From Salvelinus alpinus (lineage: Eukaryota; Chordata; Actinopteri; Salmoniformes; Salmonidae): a stretch of DNA of 64,000 nt. The notes under the pieces are model-generated. The model saw only the letters and a program-made list of their open reading frames with translations, made no database searches and was not told where the DNA came from. A program made the translations under genes and the position numbers. The stretch spans positions 20,327,925 to 20,391,924 of the forward strand of contig NC_092087.1 of assembly GCF_045679555.1 (NCBI RefSeq), in the 5' to 3' direction. Below are positions 41,060 through 61,992 of this stretch, piece by piece. How positions within the stretch are numbered: the first letter of the stretch is position 1; every line of letters starts with the position of its first letter.

Positions 41060-41994
41060 CTTTGTTGTCCTTAAGCCATTTTGCCACAACTTTGGAAGTA
41101 TACTTGGGGTCATTGTCCATTTGGAAGACCCATTTGCGACCAAGCTTTAACTTCCTGACTGATGTCTTGAGACCAGAGGACATTTCTCCAAAAAGTGCGA
41201 TCTTTGTCCCCATGTGCAGTTGCAAACCGTTGTCTGGCTTTTTTATTGTGGTTTTGGAGCAGTGGGTTCTTCCTTGCTGAGAGGCCTTTCAGGTTATGTC
41301 GATATAGGACTCGTTTTACTGTGGATATAGATATTTCTGTACCTGTTTCCTCCAGCATCTTCACAAGGTCCTTTACTGTTGTTCTGGGATTGATTTGCAC
41401 TTTTCGCACCAAAGTACGTTAAACTCTAGGGGACAGAACGCATCTCCTTCTTGAGCGGTATGACGGCTGCGTGATGCCATGGTGTTTATACTTGCATACT
41501 ATTTTTTGTACAGATGAACGTGGTACCTATAAGCGTTTGGAAATTGCTCCCAAGAATGAACCAGACTTGTGGAGGTCTTGGCTGATTTTCTTTTGATTTT
41601 CCCATGATGTCAAGCAAAGAGGCTCTGAGTTTGAAGCTAGGCCTTGAAATACATCATCAGGTACACCTCCAATTGACTAAAATTATGTCAATTAGCATAT
41701 CAGAAGCTTCTAAAGCCATTACAAAATTTCCTGTAATTTTCCAAGCTGTTTTAAAGGCACAGTCAATTTAGTGTATGTAAACTTCTGACCCACTGGAATT
41801 GTGATAGTGAATTATAAGTGAAATAATCTGTCTGTAAACAATTGTTGGAAAAATTACTTGTGTCATGCTTAAAGTAGATGTCCTAACCGACTTGCCAAAA
41901 CTATAGTTTGTTAACAAGACATTTGTGGAGTGGTTGAAAAACAAGTTGTAATGACTCCAACATAAGTGTATGTAGACTTCCGACTTCAACTGTA
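41060..41994 (-). mobile_element. SB-family Tc1 element, truncated and internally deleted
   Basis: The right edge GACTTCCGACTTCAACTGTA at 41994 is the family terminus, and GTAAACTTCTGACCCACTGG near 41780 is its internal repeat. On the minus strand, transposase pieces read MVRKVQINPRTTVKDLVKML (from 41412) to FWRNVLWSQD, then jump directly to SVRKLKLGRKWVFQMDNDPK. A stretch between the first and second catalytic blocks is therefore lost. The end near 41060 lacks the C-terminus and the other terminal repeat. Confidence 0.9.
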
Positions 41995-43572
41995 CATTTG
42001 GGATTCATGGTACTGTGCAAGCAAACAATCAATCTACTAGTTCTAAAACAAAAGCTAGCATTACAGTAGATAATCATGAACACTCGCAAACAATCACTGA
42101 GTTTTAATAAGCATCACCTGTTGTAATAAATTATAAGTAATATGGAAATTAGGCATGGCTCCTGATCCAAGGAACTCATAATTAAACTGTAAAGAGAAGT
42201 CAAAAGCAGTTAGCTTGATTGGTTATGCTAGGGGTGGGCAAACTATTTGGCGCGAGGGCCACATTGGGATTCGAAACTCAACAGAGGGCAGCACAGACTA
42301 CATGTTTTGTCAAAATCTATTTGCGGACCAGAAAAGGGGCAGTTGTTTAAAAATATATAGGTCCATTATCATTTCTGTCTAGTTTTAGATGTTCAAGTGT
42401 GGCCTGGAGTGTTGTTTTTTCAACCCCAAATAATCATCCCCCTAAAATGTTTGTAGTAGTTTGCTCAACCTTGTGTTACGCACTGGAGCAAGCCAAAATT
42501 CTACTGAATTTAGATTCAGGGTTTGGTGTCTTGGGACAGAAGATTCAGGACATATGAAAGTAGGCTACTATAGACATACAGATCTGACATTGTGAAACAG
42601 CTGTGGAGATAGGCAACTCAGCTTCTTTCTCAGAAGGGCAATATTTTCCATTTTGGACTGTAGGAGAACACTTGGGGACTTATCCAATAAATCACAAATT
42701 GTGTGACGTAGATACTGAAGGGTTGTTGTCGACTGAAACAGTAAGGCTACAGTAAGGCTTTGTTTATGGAAATGGAGGTTTTGGAGCAGACTATCTGATG
42801 TCCTTGAGAGAGCCAAATGTTTATCTTTGATTCTCAGTGACTAGGAAAACAAAGATCACTTACATTAGTCAAATTCATAAAAATGATTTCAAACCACTCA
42901 AACTGTGTTTGTATAAACCAATACTTTTTTCAAAAGCCTCTACCATAAAAGCTTGCTTCAGATCCAAAGCACACAGAGAACTCCATTGGGTTGTACTGGA
43001 GCCCAGTGCCAAGGAGTAAAAGTTGGCACCGTCACCTGGGCAGCGATTAATTAATTAAAGCTATATTGAGCCACTTAAATTTACATTTCATCCAAGTTTA
43101 AGTTAGACTACAAAAGTGCCAAGAACAATGAACTCCCATTAAGGATTATTAGAAATGCATAAAAAAGCTAAGCCAACTATGTGCAAGTCGTTCATTTCAC
43201 ACTGTATTTCCTTAAATTACTACATTTCTTAAATTTGGCAAGCCTAAAGAAAGGGTTGCTGTTGGTCTTTGTACCATGTGTTACCTTTGTGATGTTATGA
43301 GAGGCAGATAATGACCCTACGCTACATATAGACATGACCATGGGCTGCCTGGATATTTACCTTATTTAGCCTTCTTTGATCCCCAAGTAATGAAGCCAGG
43401 TCCCCTGGGATCAAACAATAGAGTTTATATTAAAGACAGTCTTTCAAACACAGTTGAGAAATAATGAGGCTCCTTCAGCAGCATACACCAGTGTGTAAAC
43501 TTCTATGAGACAGAAAACACAGCAATCTGTTTACATTTTAAATTAACCCAGCTCTTTGGCACTAATTTTACA
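41995..43572. other. Intergenic, with a hAT-like terminal fragment
   Basis: At about 42232-42420, GGGGTGGGCAAACTATTTGG and GCGAGGGCCACATTGGGATT resemble the terminal part of hAT elements. The rest has no recognised content. Confidence 0.5.
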
Positions 43573-45184
43573 TACAGTGGGGAGAACAAGTATTTGATAC
43601 ACTGCCGATTTTGCAAGTTTTCCTACTTACAAAGCATGTAGAGGTCTGTAATTTTTATCATAGGTACACTTCAACTGTGAGAGACGGAATCTAAAACAAA
43701 AATCCAGAAAATCACATTGTATGATTTTTAGGTAAATAATTTGCATTTTATTGCATGACATAAGTATTTGATACATCAGAAAAGCAGAACTTAATATTTG
43801 GTACAGAAACCTTTGTGTGCAATTACAGAGATCATACGTTTCCTGTAGTTCTTGACCAGGTTTGCACACACTGCAGCAGGGATTTTGGCCCACTCCTCCA
43901 TACAGACCTTCTCCAGATCCTTCAGGTTTCGGGGCTGTCGCTGGGCAATACGGACTTTCAGCTCCCTCCAAAGATTTTCTATTGGGTTCAGGTCTGGAGA
44001 CTGGCTAGGCCACTCCAGGACCTTGAGATGCTTCTTACGGAGCCACTCCTTAGTTGCCCTGGCTGTGTGTTTCGGGTCGTTGTCATGCTGGAAGAACCAG
44101 CCACGACCCATCTTCAATGCTCTTACTGAGGGAAGGAGGTTGTTGGCCAAGATCTCGCGATACATGGCCCCATCCATCCTCCCCTCAATACGGTGCAGTC
44201 GTCCTGTCCCCTTTGCAGAAAAGCATCCCCAAAGAATGATGTTTCCACCTCAATGCTTCACGGTTGGGATGGTGTTCTTGGGGTTGTACTCATCCTTCTT
44301 CTTCCTCCAAACACGGCGAGTGGAGTTTAGACCAAAAAGCTCTATTTTTGTCTCATCAGACCACATGACCTTCTCCCATTCCTCCTCTGGATCATCCAGA
44401 TGGTCATTGGCAAACTTCAGACGGGCCTGGACATGCGCTGGCTTGAGCAGGGGGATCTTGCGTGCGCTGCAGGATTTTAATCCATGACGGCATGGTGTGT
44501 TACTAATGGTTTTCTTTGAGACTGTGGTCCCAGCTCTCTTCAGGTTATTGACCAGGTCCTGCCGTGTAGTTCTGGGCTGATCCCTCACCTTCCTCATGAT
44601 CATTGATGCCCCACGAGGTGAGATCTTGCATGGAGCCCCAGACCGAGGGTGATTGACCGTCATCTTGAACTTCTTCCATTTTCTAATAATTGCGCCAACA
44701 GTTGTTGCCTTCTCACCAAGCTGCTTGCCTATTGTCCTGTAGCCCATCCCAGCCTTGTGCAGGTCTACAATTGTATCCCTGATGTCCTTACACAGCTCTC
44801 TGGTCTTGGCCATTGTGGAGAGGTTGGAGTCTGTTTGATTGAGTGTGTGGACAGGTGTCTTTTATACAGGTAACGAGTTCAAACAGGTGCAGTTAATACA
44901 GGTAATGAGTGAAGAACAGGAGGGCTTCTTAAAGAAAAACTAACAGGTCTGTGAGAGCCGGAATTCTTACTGGTTGGTAGGTGATCAAATACTTATGTCA
45001 TGCAATAAATTGCAAATTAATTACTTAAAAATCATACAATGTGATTTTCTGGATTTTTGTTTTAGATTCCGTCTCTTACAGTTGAAGTGTACCTATGATA
45101 AAAAATTACAGACCTCTACATGCTTTGTAAGTAGGAAAACCTGCAAAATCGGCAGTGTATCAAATACTTGTTCTCCCCACTGTA
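43573..45184 (-). mobile_element. Tc1/mariner element (family F), full length, nearly intact
   Basis: Perfect inverse ends TACAGTGGGGAGAACAAGTA and TACTTGTTCTCCCCACTGTA at 43573 and 45184, with TA flanks and a total of 1612 bp. The next Tc1 begins two bases beyond its right end. Confidence 0.96.
43791..44813 (-). pseudogene. Tc1 transposase, 340 codons, a single in-frame nonsense codon
   Basis: From ATG at 44813 to the stop at 43791 one frame runs through the whole protein. It contains HTH motifs ([20 protein letters not shown], then the second near KTISNTPC), [12 protein letters not shown] (first Asp), [17 protein letters not shown] (second Asp), [16 protein letters not shown] (Glu of DD34E) and the terminal GFCTKY. 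The only interruption is a TGA at 44250-44252 right after TIPTVKH, where relatives have Gly (GGG/GGA context), a single-base change. Missense damage elsewhere is not excluded. It is the best-preserved transposase in the window. Confidence 0.94.
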
Positions 45185-45186
45185 TA

Positions 45187-45936
45187 TACACTGAACAAAA
45201 ATATAAATGCAACACGTAGTGTTGGTCCCATGTTTCATGAGCTGAAATATAATATCCCAGAAATGTTCCATACACACAAAAAGCTTATTCCTCTCAAATT
45301 GTGTGCACAAATTTGATTGCATCCCTGTTAGTGAGCGTTTCTCCTTTACCAAGATAATCCATCCACCTGACAGGTGTGGCATATCAAGAAGCTGATTAAA
45401 CAGCGTGATCATTAAACAGGTGCACCTTGTGCTGGGGACAATAAAAGGCCACTCTAAAAATGTTCAGTTTTGTCACAACACAATGCCACAGATGTCTTGT
45501 GCAATTGGCATGTGGACTGCAGGAATGTCCACCAGAGCTGTTGCCAGAGAATTTAATGTTACTTTCTCTACCATAAGCCACCTCCAAAGTAATTTGAAAG
45601 AATTTGGCAGTACGTCCAACCAGCCTCACAGCTGAAAACCACGTGTAACCACGCCAGCCCAGGACCTCCACATGCAGCTTATTCACCTGCGGGATCGTCA
45701 CCTGATGAAACTGAGGAGTATTTCTGTCTGTAATAAAGCCCTTTTGTGGGGAAAAACTCATTCTGATTGCTTCCCAGTGGGTGGGCCTATGCCTCCCAAG
45801 TGGGTGGGCCTGGGCAACTGCCCAGTCATGTGAAATCCATAGATTAGGGCCTAATTCATTTATTTCTGATTTCCTTATATGAACTCTAACTCAGTAAAAT
45901 CGTTGAAATTGTTGCATTTATATTTTTTGTTCAACC
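45187..45936 (+). mobile_element. Tc1-type element (family G) with internal deletion, 750 bp
   Basis: The left end TACACTGAACAAAAATATAA and the right end GCATTTATATTTTTTGTTCA are inverse. A remnant of the transposase N-terminus (MPQMSCAIGMWTAGMSTRAV) lies at 45483-45635. The catalytic part is absent. Confidence 0.9.
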
Positions 45937-46749
45937 CATCATATAGTATTCCAAATGATGGGTTGAAGGCCTTCTGCAAGTAGCAACATTAGGGGCAAAG
46001 TAATGAGCAGGTCTCTCCCATCCTGTTCCTGGAGCACTACCCTCCTGTAAGTATTCACCCCAACCCCAATTGTAACTAACCTGACTAATCTTATCAACCA
46101 GCTAATTATTAGAATCAGATGTGCTAGATTAGGATTGGAATGAAAACCTACAGGATGGTAGGTCTCCAAGAACAGGGTTAGAGGGCCCTGGTCCTAAGCA
46201 TGAACTAACGTTTAGTATGAAACAAATAAACTTTTAAAAGAAGCCCAAATGAAATACAGTGTTGTCACTCTATAATAACCTCTGCCATTTCTGGAGAGGG
46301 ATGAAATTATAGCTCATTTGATTGAGAGCTCCTCTTTATTCCTCGGTTGGCCTGGCATTTATTTCCCTGGAGATGCCTTTTTAAAGACTACAGTTTAACG
46401 CTGTCTCCCATCCCACAGAACAGCACTGCTACTCGGATTCATACAATCCACTATTTATTTCCTTAGAGAGCCTGGATACATTTCAGCAGCCAAGAGACAG
46501 ACATGTCGCACACTGTAAGACAACCCACAAAAGCACCTTTGCAGGCCCCCGTGTAAAAACAAGACATGCAAGAATTTGTAATTATTAAAATATTAAAAAG
46601 TTGGGTGCCAGGGTGGTAACAAAGGCTCTTCCAACCCCAGACTATGATCCCCTAGTTAACTTTTATTCTCATGAGAAAGACATATGTTCAGAATGGATAA
46701 GTGTTTGGTCAAGGCGTACAAACTTAAGGTACCAGTGAGCCTTCACAAA
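45937..46749. other. Intergenic, with a probable palindromic mini-element
   Basis: Between about 46018 and 46195, CCTGTTCCTGGAGCAC on one side and TCCAAGAACAGGG on the other form a loose inverted pair, as in a fish MITE. Nothing else was recognised. Confidence 0.5.
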
Positions 46750-48618
46750 TACACTGAGTGAACAAAACATGACAGAACTTTCCATGACAGACTGACCAGG
46801 TGAATCCAGGTGAAAGCTATGATCCTGATTGATGTCACCTGTTAAATCCACTTCAATCAGTGTAGATGAAGGGGAGGAGACAGGTTAAAGAACGATTTTT
46901 AAGCCTTGAAACATGGCTTGTGTATGTGTGCCATTCAGAGGGTGAATGGGCAAGACAAAACATTTAAGTGCCTTTGTAAAGGGTACAGTAGTACAGTGCA
47001 TTCAGAAAGAATTCAGACCCCCTGACTTTTTCAAAATTTGTTTTACGTCACAGACTTATTACACTGAAATAATTTTTAAAAACGTCATCAATCTACACTC
47101 AATATCCCATAATGACAATGCAAAAACAGGGATTAGAAATTGTGAATTTAATACAAATAAAAAACAGAAAAACCTTAAGTATTCAGACCCTTTGCTGAGA
47201 CTACAAATTGTGCTCAGATGCGTTCTGTTTCCATTAATCATCCTTGAGATGATTCTACAACTTTATTGAAGTCCACCTGTGGTAAATTTAATTGATTGGA
47301 CATGATTTGGAAAGGCACACACCTGTCTATGTAAAGGTCCAACAGTTGACAGTGCATGTCAGAGCAAAAACCCAGCCATGAGGTCAAAGAAATTGTTCGT
47401 AGAAATCCGAGACAGGATTGTGTCAAGGCACAGATCTTGGGAAGGGTACCAAAACATTTCTGCAGGATTGAAGGTCCCCAAGAACACAGTGGCCTCCATC
47501 ATTTTTAAATGGAGGAAGTTTGGAACCACAAAGACTCTACCTAGAGCTGTCCGCCTGGCCAAACTGAGCAATCGGGGGAGAAGGGCCTTGGTCAGGGAGG
47601 TGACCAAGAACCCGATGGTCACTCTGACAGAGCTCCAGAGTTCTTCTGTGGAGATGAGAACCTTCCAGAAGGACAACCATCTCAGCAGCACTCCACCAAT
47701 CAGGCCTTTATGGTAGTGGCCAGACGGAAGCCACTCCTTGGAGTTTGCCAAAAGGCATCTAAAGGACTCTGACCATGAGAAACAAGATTCTCTGGTCTGA
47801 TGAAACCACGATTGAAATCTTTTGCCTGACTGGGGTGAAGGTTCACCTTCCAACAGGACAACAACCCTAAACACACAGCCAAGACAATGCAGGAGTGGCC
47901 TCGGGACAAGTCTCTAAACGTCCTTGAGTGGCCCAGCCAGAGCCCGGACTTGAACCCGGTCAAATATCTCTGGAGACCTGAAAATAGCTGTGCAGCAACG
48001 CTCCCCATATAATCTGACAAAGTTTGATAGGATCTGCTGAGAAGAATGGGAGAAATACCCCAAATACAGGTGCCCAGCTTGTAGCGTCATACCCAAGACT
48101 TGAGGCTGTAATCGCTGCCAAAGGTGCTTCAACAAAGTACTGAGTAAAGGGTCTGGAATATTTACGTAAATGTGATATTTTTAATAAACTTGCTAAAATG
48201 CCTAAACCTGTTTTTGCTTTGTCATTTTGGTGTATTGTGTGTAGATGAGGGGAAAACCAATGTAATCCATTTTAGAATAAGGCTGTAATGTAACATGTGG
48301 AAAAAGGGGTCTGAATACTTCCGAATGCACTGTACGTGCCATGCGCACCAGTCTGTGTGTGTCAATAACTGCAACCCTGCTGGGTTTTTCATGCTCAACA
48401 GTTTCCTGTGTGTATCAAGATTGGTACACCACCCAAAGGACATCCAGCCAACTTGACACAACTGTGGGAAGCATTGGGGCCAACATGGGCTAGCATCCCT
48501 GTGGAATGCTTTCAACACCTTGTAGAGTCCCTGCCCCGACGAATTGAGGCTGTTCTGAGGGCAAAAGGGGGTGCAACTCAGTATTAGGAAGGTGTTAAAA
48601 TAGTTATACACTGTGTAT
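46750..48618. mobile_element. Small Tc1-type element (family H) split by another Tc1
   Basis: The outer halves are 46750-46993 (starts TACACTGAGTGAACAAAACA) and 48335-48618 (CATCCAGCCAACTTGACACA ... TACACTGTGTATA). Without the insert the outer element would be about 530 bp, too short for a transposase, so it is itself a deletion derivative. The insertion occurred at a TA. Confidence 0.88.
46992..48334 (+). mobile_element. Tc1/mariner element (family B, copy 2), inserted in family H
   Basis: The ends are TACAGTGCATTCAGAAAG at 46992 and GAATGCACTGTA at 48334. The transposase on the plus strand starts MRSKKLFVEIRDRIVSRHRS at 47378 and reads to KDNHLSSTPPIRPLW (47713) before a break. Later blocks ([16 protein letters not shown] near 47860-47900, [16 protein letters not shown] near 47940) are frame-shifted, and the Glu of the third catalytic position has been altered by AAAT in place of GAAC-type codons. 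Inactive. Confidence 0.92.
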
Positions 48619-49046
48619 AACCTAACAATTCTCATACATCTTGTGCTTGGTCTTAAACTGACTGCAGTTTGAGGATTTCAAGAATACATAAGTAACCGAG
48701 CAGGTTGTCTGCATGACTGCATTGGCCCTTTGAGCCAAAGCCTAGACATTAGTCTTCAGCTCTTAAGAGCTCAGGCAAGGGACACATCGTACAACATGTT
48801 CAAATACATGACAAAATGTGACCGAGGAATAGTCTTGAACTGAGGATTTAATGGCTAAATGGCCATAAGTTCACGTTGCTTTCAACACATGTATTTTTTT
48901 AAAATTCTGCAGAGGTGTTGAGGTTGTGACATAAGAGGTCATCTGATACCAGTCGGGTTAACATGCATAAGCCTTTTAAAGCAGCTCAGTGGACTAAACG
49001 AGATGCCTCACGCGTAAGAAAGCATGACCACACAAAAATGTGAACA
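48619..49046. other. Intergenic gap downstream of both genes
   Basis: Nothing recognised. Confidence 0.5.
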
Positions 49047-49052
49047 TTTATT
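49047..49052 (-). terminator. ppp4r2: Probable poly(A) signal of PPP4R2
   Basis: TTTATT on the plus strand is AATAAA on the minus strand. It is about 1.15 kb past the PPP4R2 stop with no transposon between, so it is the best candidate for the transcript end. Confidence 0.5.
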
Positions 49053-50201
49053 GCTTTATCTGAATACTGCATTGAAAGCAAAATCATTCAGAGTATACAC
49101 AGAAATTATACAATTATATGGTTTCACAAAGGAAGTGAACACATACTGTATTACAATCTACAAAAGTCTACTTTACAGAAATTTAAAATTCTAAATATCA
49201 AAAGTACAGCTATAGAAAGAAACCAGTAACTGCTCTGGATATCTGTCAGTCAAACAACTTGGTGACATCACAATCCAAATTGGAAGTCATCTTGTACTTA
49301 CAGCTGGTTTTGGAAACTAAACTGGCTGCCACAAAATAGTAGTTAAGTTGAAATGTTTATATAAATTATGGTGCCCCCAAAATGATATAATCTTATATCT
49401 GAAGGTAAAAGTAGCATGTTACATTACTCTTCGAGTTGGGTCGGTAGTGCATCATAGCAAAGACAACAGACGCATTTTAAAAAGGAGAATATGGTCTCAC
49501 ATGGAAAATCTAATACAATACTCCATCTCACGAGGAAAATAGATTTTTTTAAATAACATAGAAAGATACTTTTTCCTCAACAGCCAAGGTGGCGGCACAT
49601 GAGTAAAAACAGTGGTATGGGCTGGATGCTGAGGCTCGAGCTTCAGTCAAACAGAAATGCTAGCTAGCTCATCTCTGGAGTAAGTAACTGACGGCATAAA
49701 TAATGAGGAAGTTAGTTAGCAGGGTTAGCTCTGTCCTGACTCTGGTGGTTTGGCAGGGGTGATAATCCACAGAGAAAAACAACTGGCTACAGGAACAAAA
49801 CTGGGCCTGCTTTACCTGTCAAATGCTCAAACTGATGAGAAAACAATACCCAGGTGAACACACCGTCCAATCAGCACAGCTTGAACAAACATCATATGCA
49901 ACCCAAAAGACTGACCAAGGCTGAAACAAAGACCTCTGGAGACCACAAGCCTTAAAAGGAAACTCTTAAATAGAGTGTAGGGGAAGAAGAAAAAAAAAAT
50001 CCAGTTAAAAAATCTTCAATTGAGAATAAAATGTGGATGTCCACATCAATGACAGGTGGTCTTTTTGAGGAGTAGCCAAAATGTAGACAAGGCGTAAAGT
50101 ATCTAGGGGACCAGGATGGAGTTGCCCCTTCACCGGTGACACTCAAGCTAAACTTGAGGACAGATGTTCTTAATGGTCAATAGATTGATCCTGAGGTGCT
50201 G
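49053..50201 (-). other. ppp4r2: PPP4R2 3' untranslated region (inferred)
   Basis: Unique, repeat-free sequence between the stop codon and the proposed AATAAA. The ORFs inside are short and unsupported. Confidence 0.6.
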
Positions 50202-58883
<8,682 letters not shown>

Positions 58884-58969
58884 GTTCTCTGTCAATCTCT
58901 TGAAACCAAGAGGCAGACTGATGGTGGCTACGTTCTCAACACAAAAAAGTAGGGAAGAAGAAGCATTTT

Positions 58970-58981
58970 AATATGGCGCTC
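58970..58981 (+). promoter_or_regulatory. Candidate YY1-type motif near the PPP4R2 transcription start
   Basis: AATATGGCGCTC fits the AAnATGGCGnC type of core YY1 site often found at vertebrate housekeeping starts. It lies 87 bp upstream of the PPP4R2 ATG, on the opposite strand to the gene. The actual start site is not visible. Confidence 0.35.
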
Positions 58982-59599
58982 GTGAGGTCACTGCCTGTTG
59001 GTAGACAGGCGGATCAGATTCAGAAAGTACAGGGAGTACGCTGCTGTTCAACAAGTTGCACAATGGGAACACTGGAGGGAAAAAAGAACACTTGAGATTC
59101 AACGAGAGTAACAGACTACTACTGTACCATCCTCATCTGAAAATTGGCCTGCCTTAATAGTTTTGAAAGTATAGCTGATCTATCTGTACTTTGAACATTC
59201 ATTATGGCTGGCCATCCAGAATGATACTGAACAAAAATATAAACGCAACATGAAACACTTTCAAAGATTTTACTGAGTTACAGTTCATATAAAGTAGTTA
59301 TTCCCAAATTGTGGGGTACGCCAAATAAAAATGTGATTCACATTTTTCTTCACATTTTGAAACAGTACATGTATATTTTCCAACGGGGCTATACATTTGG
59401 GTGAGGTTTTTTCTCGCCTGAGTAGCCTCGTTTCACTACCGTTATTTTTGTTTTTAACCATCTAGTGTTCAGCGAAACATCACAATGTCAAATACAGGTA
59501 GCCTAGTCAAATAATTAACATCCATTCACATTAACCGAAACCTTCACTTTTGCGCAGACATTTAGAAATGAAACATGACAATTAGAAAAATAAGCCAAT

Positions 59600-61060
59600 G
59601 GAGTTTGAGCGAGAATACAGACGATTTTCGAGTAGTAAGACATGTATAAAAGCAGCAGATACCATTAATAAGAAGGGGCTAAAAGCTCTTAAATGGTGAG
59701 CTACTAATGCGGCAGATATGGCTGGGACAACGCTGGGGGAAAAGGCCCAAAAAACTATACAGACAATGCCTTCATCAAACAACACTGTTCCAAGACGCAT
59801 CAGTGACATGGCAGGATATGTTTTCTAACAAGTACTGTTTCGCATACAAAAAGTCAGTGAATTATATGTGTTACAGCTGGATGAGTCAGACGTGGCAGGC
59901 CTGGCACAGCTCCTGGTATATGTCCGTTACGTTTATGAGGGGGCAATTAAGGAAGACATCCTCTTCTGCAAACCACTGGAAACCAGGCCAACATGAGAGG
60001 ATATTTTTAAAGTACTGGACAGCTTTGACATCAAATGGACTTTGGTTGTCAAGATTTGTTGGTATCTGTACTGATGCCGCAAAAGCCATGACAGACAGAC
60101 ATAGTGGAGTGGTAACACGTGTGCAAGCAGTTGGATACACTGCAGCATCCACCGAGAGGCTCTTGCTGCCAAGGGAATGCCTGACAGCTTGAAAGATATT
60201 TGGACACGACAGTGAAAATGGTTAACTTTGTTAAAGCAAGGCCCCTGAACTCTCGTGTATTTTCTGCATTATGCAATGATATGGCCATGTCACGCTTTTA
60301 CAACATACAGAAGTGCACTGGTTATCAAGGGGCAAAGTATTGACACATTTTTCTTAAATTGAGAGACAATCTTAAAGTTCTCTTTACTGACCATAATTTT
60401 CCCTTGTCTGACCACTTGAATGATGACAAGTTTCCCACACGACTGGCCTATCTGAGTGATATTTTTTCCTCACCTGAATGATCTGAATCTAGGATTACAG
60501 GGACTCTCCACAACTATATTCAATATGCCGGACAAAATTGAGGCTATGATTAAGAAGTTGGAGATCTTTTCTGTCTCCGTTAACAAGGACAACACACAGG
60601 TCTTTCCATCATTGTATGATTTGTGTGCAAATGAACTCAAGCTTACAGACAATGTCAAATGTGATATAGTGAAGCTGAGTGAGCTGGGTGCGCAATTACT
60701 TTACCGAAACGGACAACACAAACAACTGAATTCGTCATCCCTTTCATGCCCTGCCTCCAGTCCACTTACCGATATTTGAACGAGAGAGCCTCATCGAAAT
60801 AGCAACAAGCGGTTCTCTGAAAATTGAATTTAATCAGAAGGCACTGACAGATTTCTGGATAGGGCTTCGCTCAGAGTTTCTTGCCTTGGCAAATTACACT
60901 GTTAAGACACTGATGCCCTTTGCAACCACGTACCTATGTGAGAGTGGATTCTCAGCCCTCACTAGCATGAAAACTAAATACAGGCACAGACTGTGGAACA
61001 AAAATTTAAGACTGAGACTCTCCAGTACAACCCAACATTGCAAATTTATGTGGGGTGCCA
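59600..61060 (+). pseudogene. hAT transposase of the ZBED5/SCAND3-like group, degraded
   Basis: Across three frames the product resembles ZBED5-type transposase: DAAKAMTDRHSGVVTRVQAV (60080-60130), VKARPLNSRVFSALCND-like (about 60230), LNDLNLGLQGLSTTIFN (60470), KKLEIFSVSVNKDNTQVFPS, LTDNVKCDIVKLSELGAQL (60650), and the C-terminal dimerisation motif LMPFATTYLCESGFSALTSM (60910-60970). At least five frame breaks are present; the N-terminal BED zinc finger is not recognisable. Confidence 0.9.
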
Positions 61061-61249
61061 GGGTAGCCTAGTGGTTAGAGCGTTGGACTAGTAACCGGAA
61101 GGTAGCAAGATCAAATCCCTGAGCTGACAAGGTAAAAATCTATAGTTCTGCCCCTGAACAAGGCAATTAACCCACTGTTCCTAGGCTGTCATTAAAAATA
61201 AGAATTTGTTCTTAACTGACTTGCTTAGTTAAATAAAGTTTAAAAAAAA
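61051..61249 (+). mobile_element. tRNA-derived salmonid SINE inserted in the hAT
   Basis: The polymerase III A box (GTAGCCTAGTGGTTAGAGCG) is at 61063-61082 and a B-box-like block (AGCAAGATCAAATCC) near 61105. The body includes CTGTTCCTAGGCTGTCATT and the tail ACTGACTTGCTTAGTTAAAT followed by poly-A. ATGT occurs at both edges as a short target repeat candidate. It is not a functional tRNA gene. Confidence 0.88.
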
Positions 61250-61587
61250 TGTCTATCCTTTCAAGCACAACCTTCTCATTAACCTGTGGGGAGTTATTCA
61301 CAATTTTTGATGAACAAATAAGGTTGTATATGTAAGATGGCTAAATGAAGAGCAAAATTATTGATTATTATAGTATTATTTTCGCCCTGGTCCTATAAGA
61401 GCTCTTTGTCACTTCCCACAAGCCGGGTTGTGACAAAAACTCACTCATTCTTATGTTTAATAAATGTATCGTATAGTGTGTCTGGCAGGTTTACAATGGC
61501 AAAAGACAACATTTGAGAGTGCGCTGACCCTGGTGCTAGAGGGGGTACGCAGCTGGAGGTTGAATGTTTGAAGAGGTACGTGGCTAT

Positions 61588-61992
61588 TATAAGGGTACAA
61601 GGCAAGACCCAGATGCAGACACAGGAGGCAGATGGTTAGAGTCTTTGTTGTTTAATTATAATCCAAAAGGAGTAGTCAGTGGACAGGCAAAAGGTCAAAA
61701 CCAGTTCTGAGTCCAAGAGGTAAAGAGTGGCAGGCAGGCTCGATGTCAGGGCAGGCAGAAGGGTCAGTTAGGCGGGTATGCAGTCTAGAAAAACAGGCAA
61801 GGGTCAAAATCGGGAAGACTTGAAAAATAGAATAGAAGCCAGGAGCACGGGGAAAACACGCTGGTTGACTTGAAAACATACAAGACGAACTGGCACAGAG
61901 AGACAGGAAACACAGGGATAAATACACTGGGGAAAACAAGTGACACCTAGAGACAATCACAAGAACAGGTGAAACAGATCAGGGCTTGACAA
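61588..61992 (-). mobile_element. 405-bp insertion with CTAT target duplication, possible solo LTR
   Basis: CTAT at 61584-61587 and 61993-61996 brackets a block absent from the usual hAT 3' end. On the minus strand it starts TTGTCAAGCCCTGATCTGTT and ends CTTGCCTTGTACCCTTATA. A 4-bp duplication and a start near TG fit an LTR, but the far end does not show a clear CA. Confidence 0.55.

Noticed and set aside
59707..60779. Host ZBED5-like gene
   Set aside because: The similarity is real but the frame is broken at least five times and the copy has transposon ends and a damaged target duplication, so it is an element and not a domesticated gene.
61063..61115. tRNA gene
   Set aside because: A and B boxes are present but belong to a SINE with its characteristic body and tail, also found inverted at 28325-28518.
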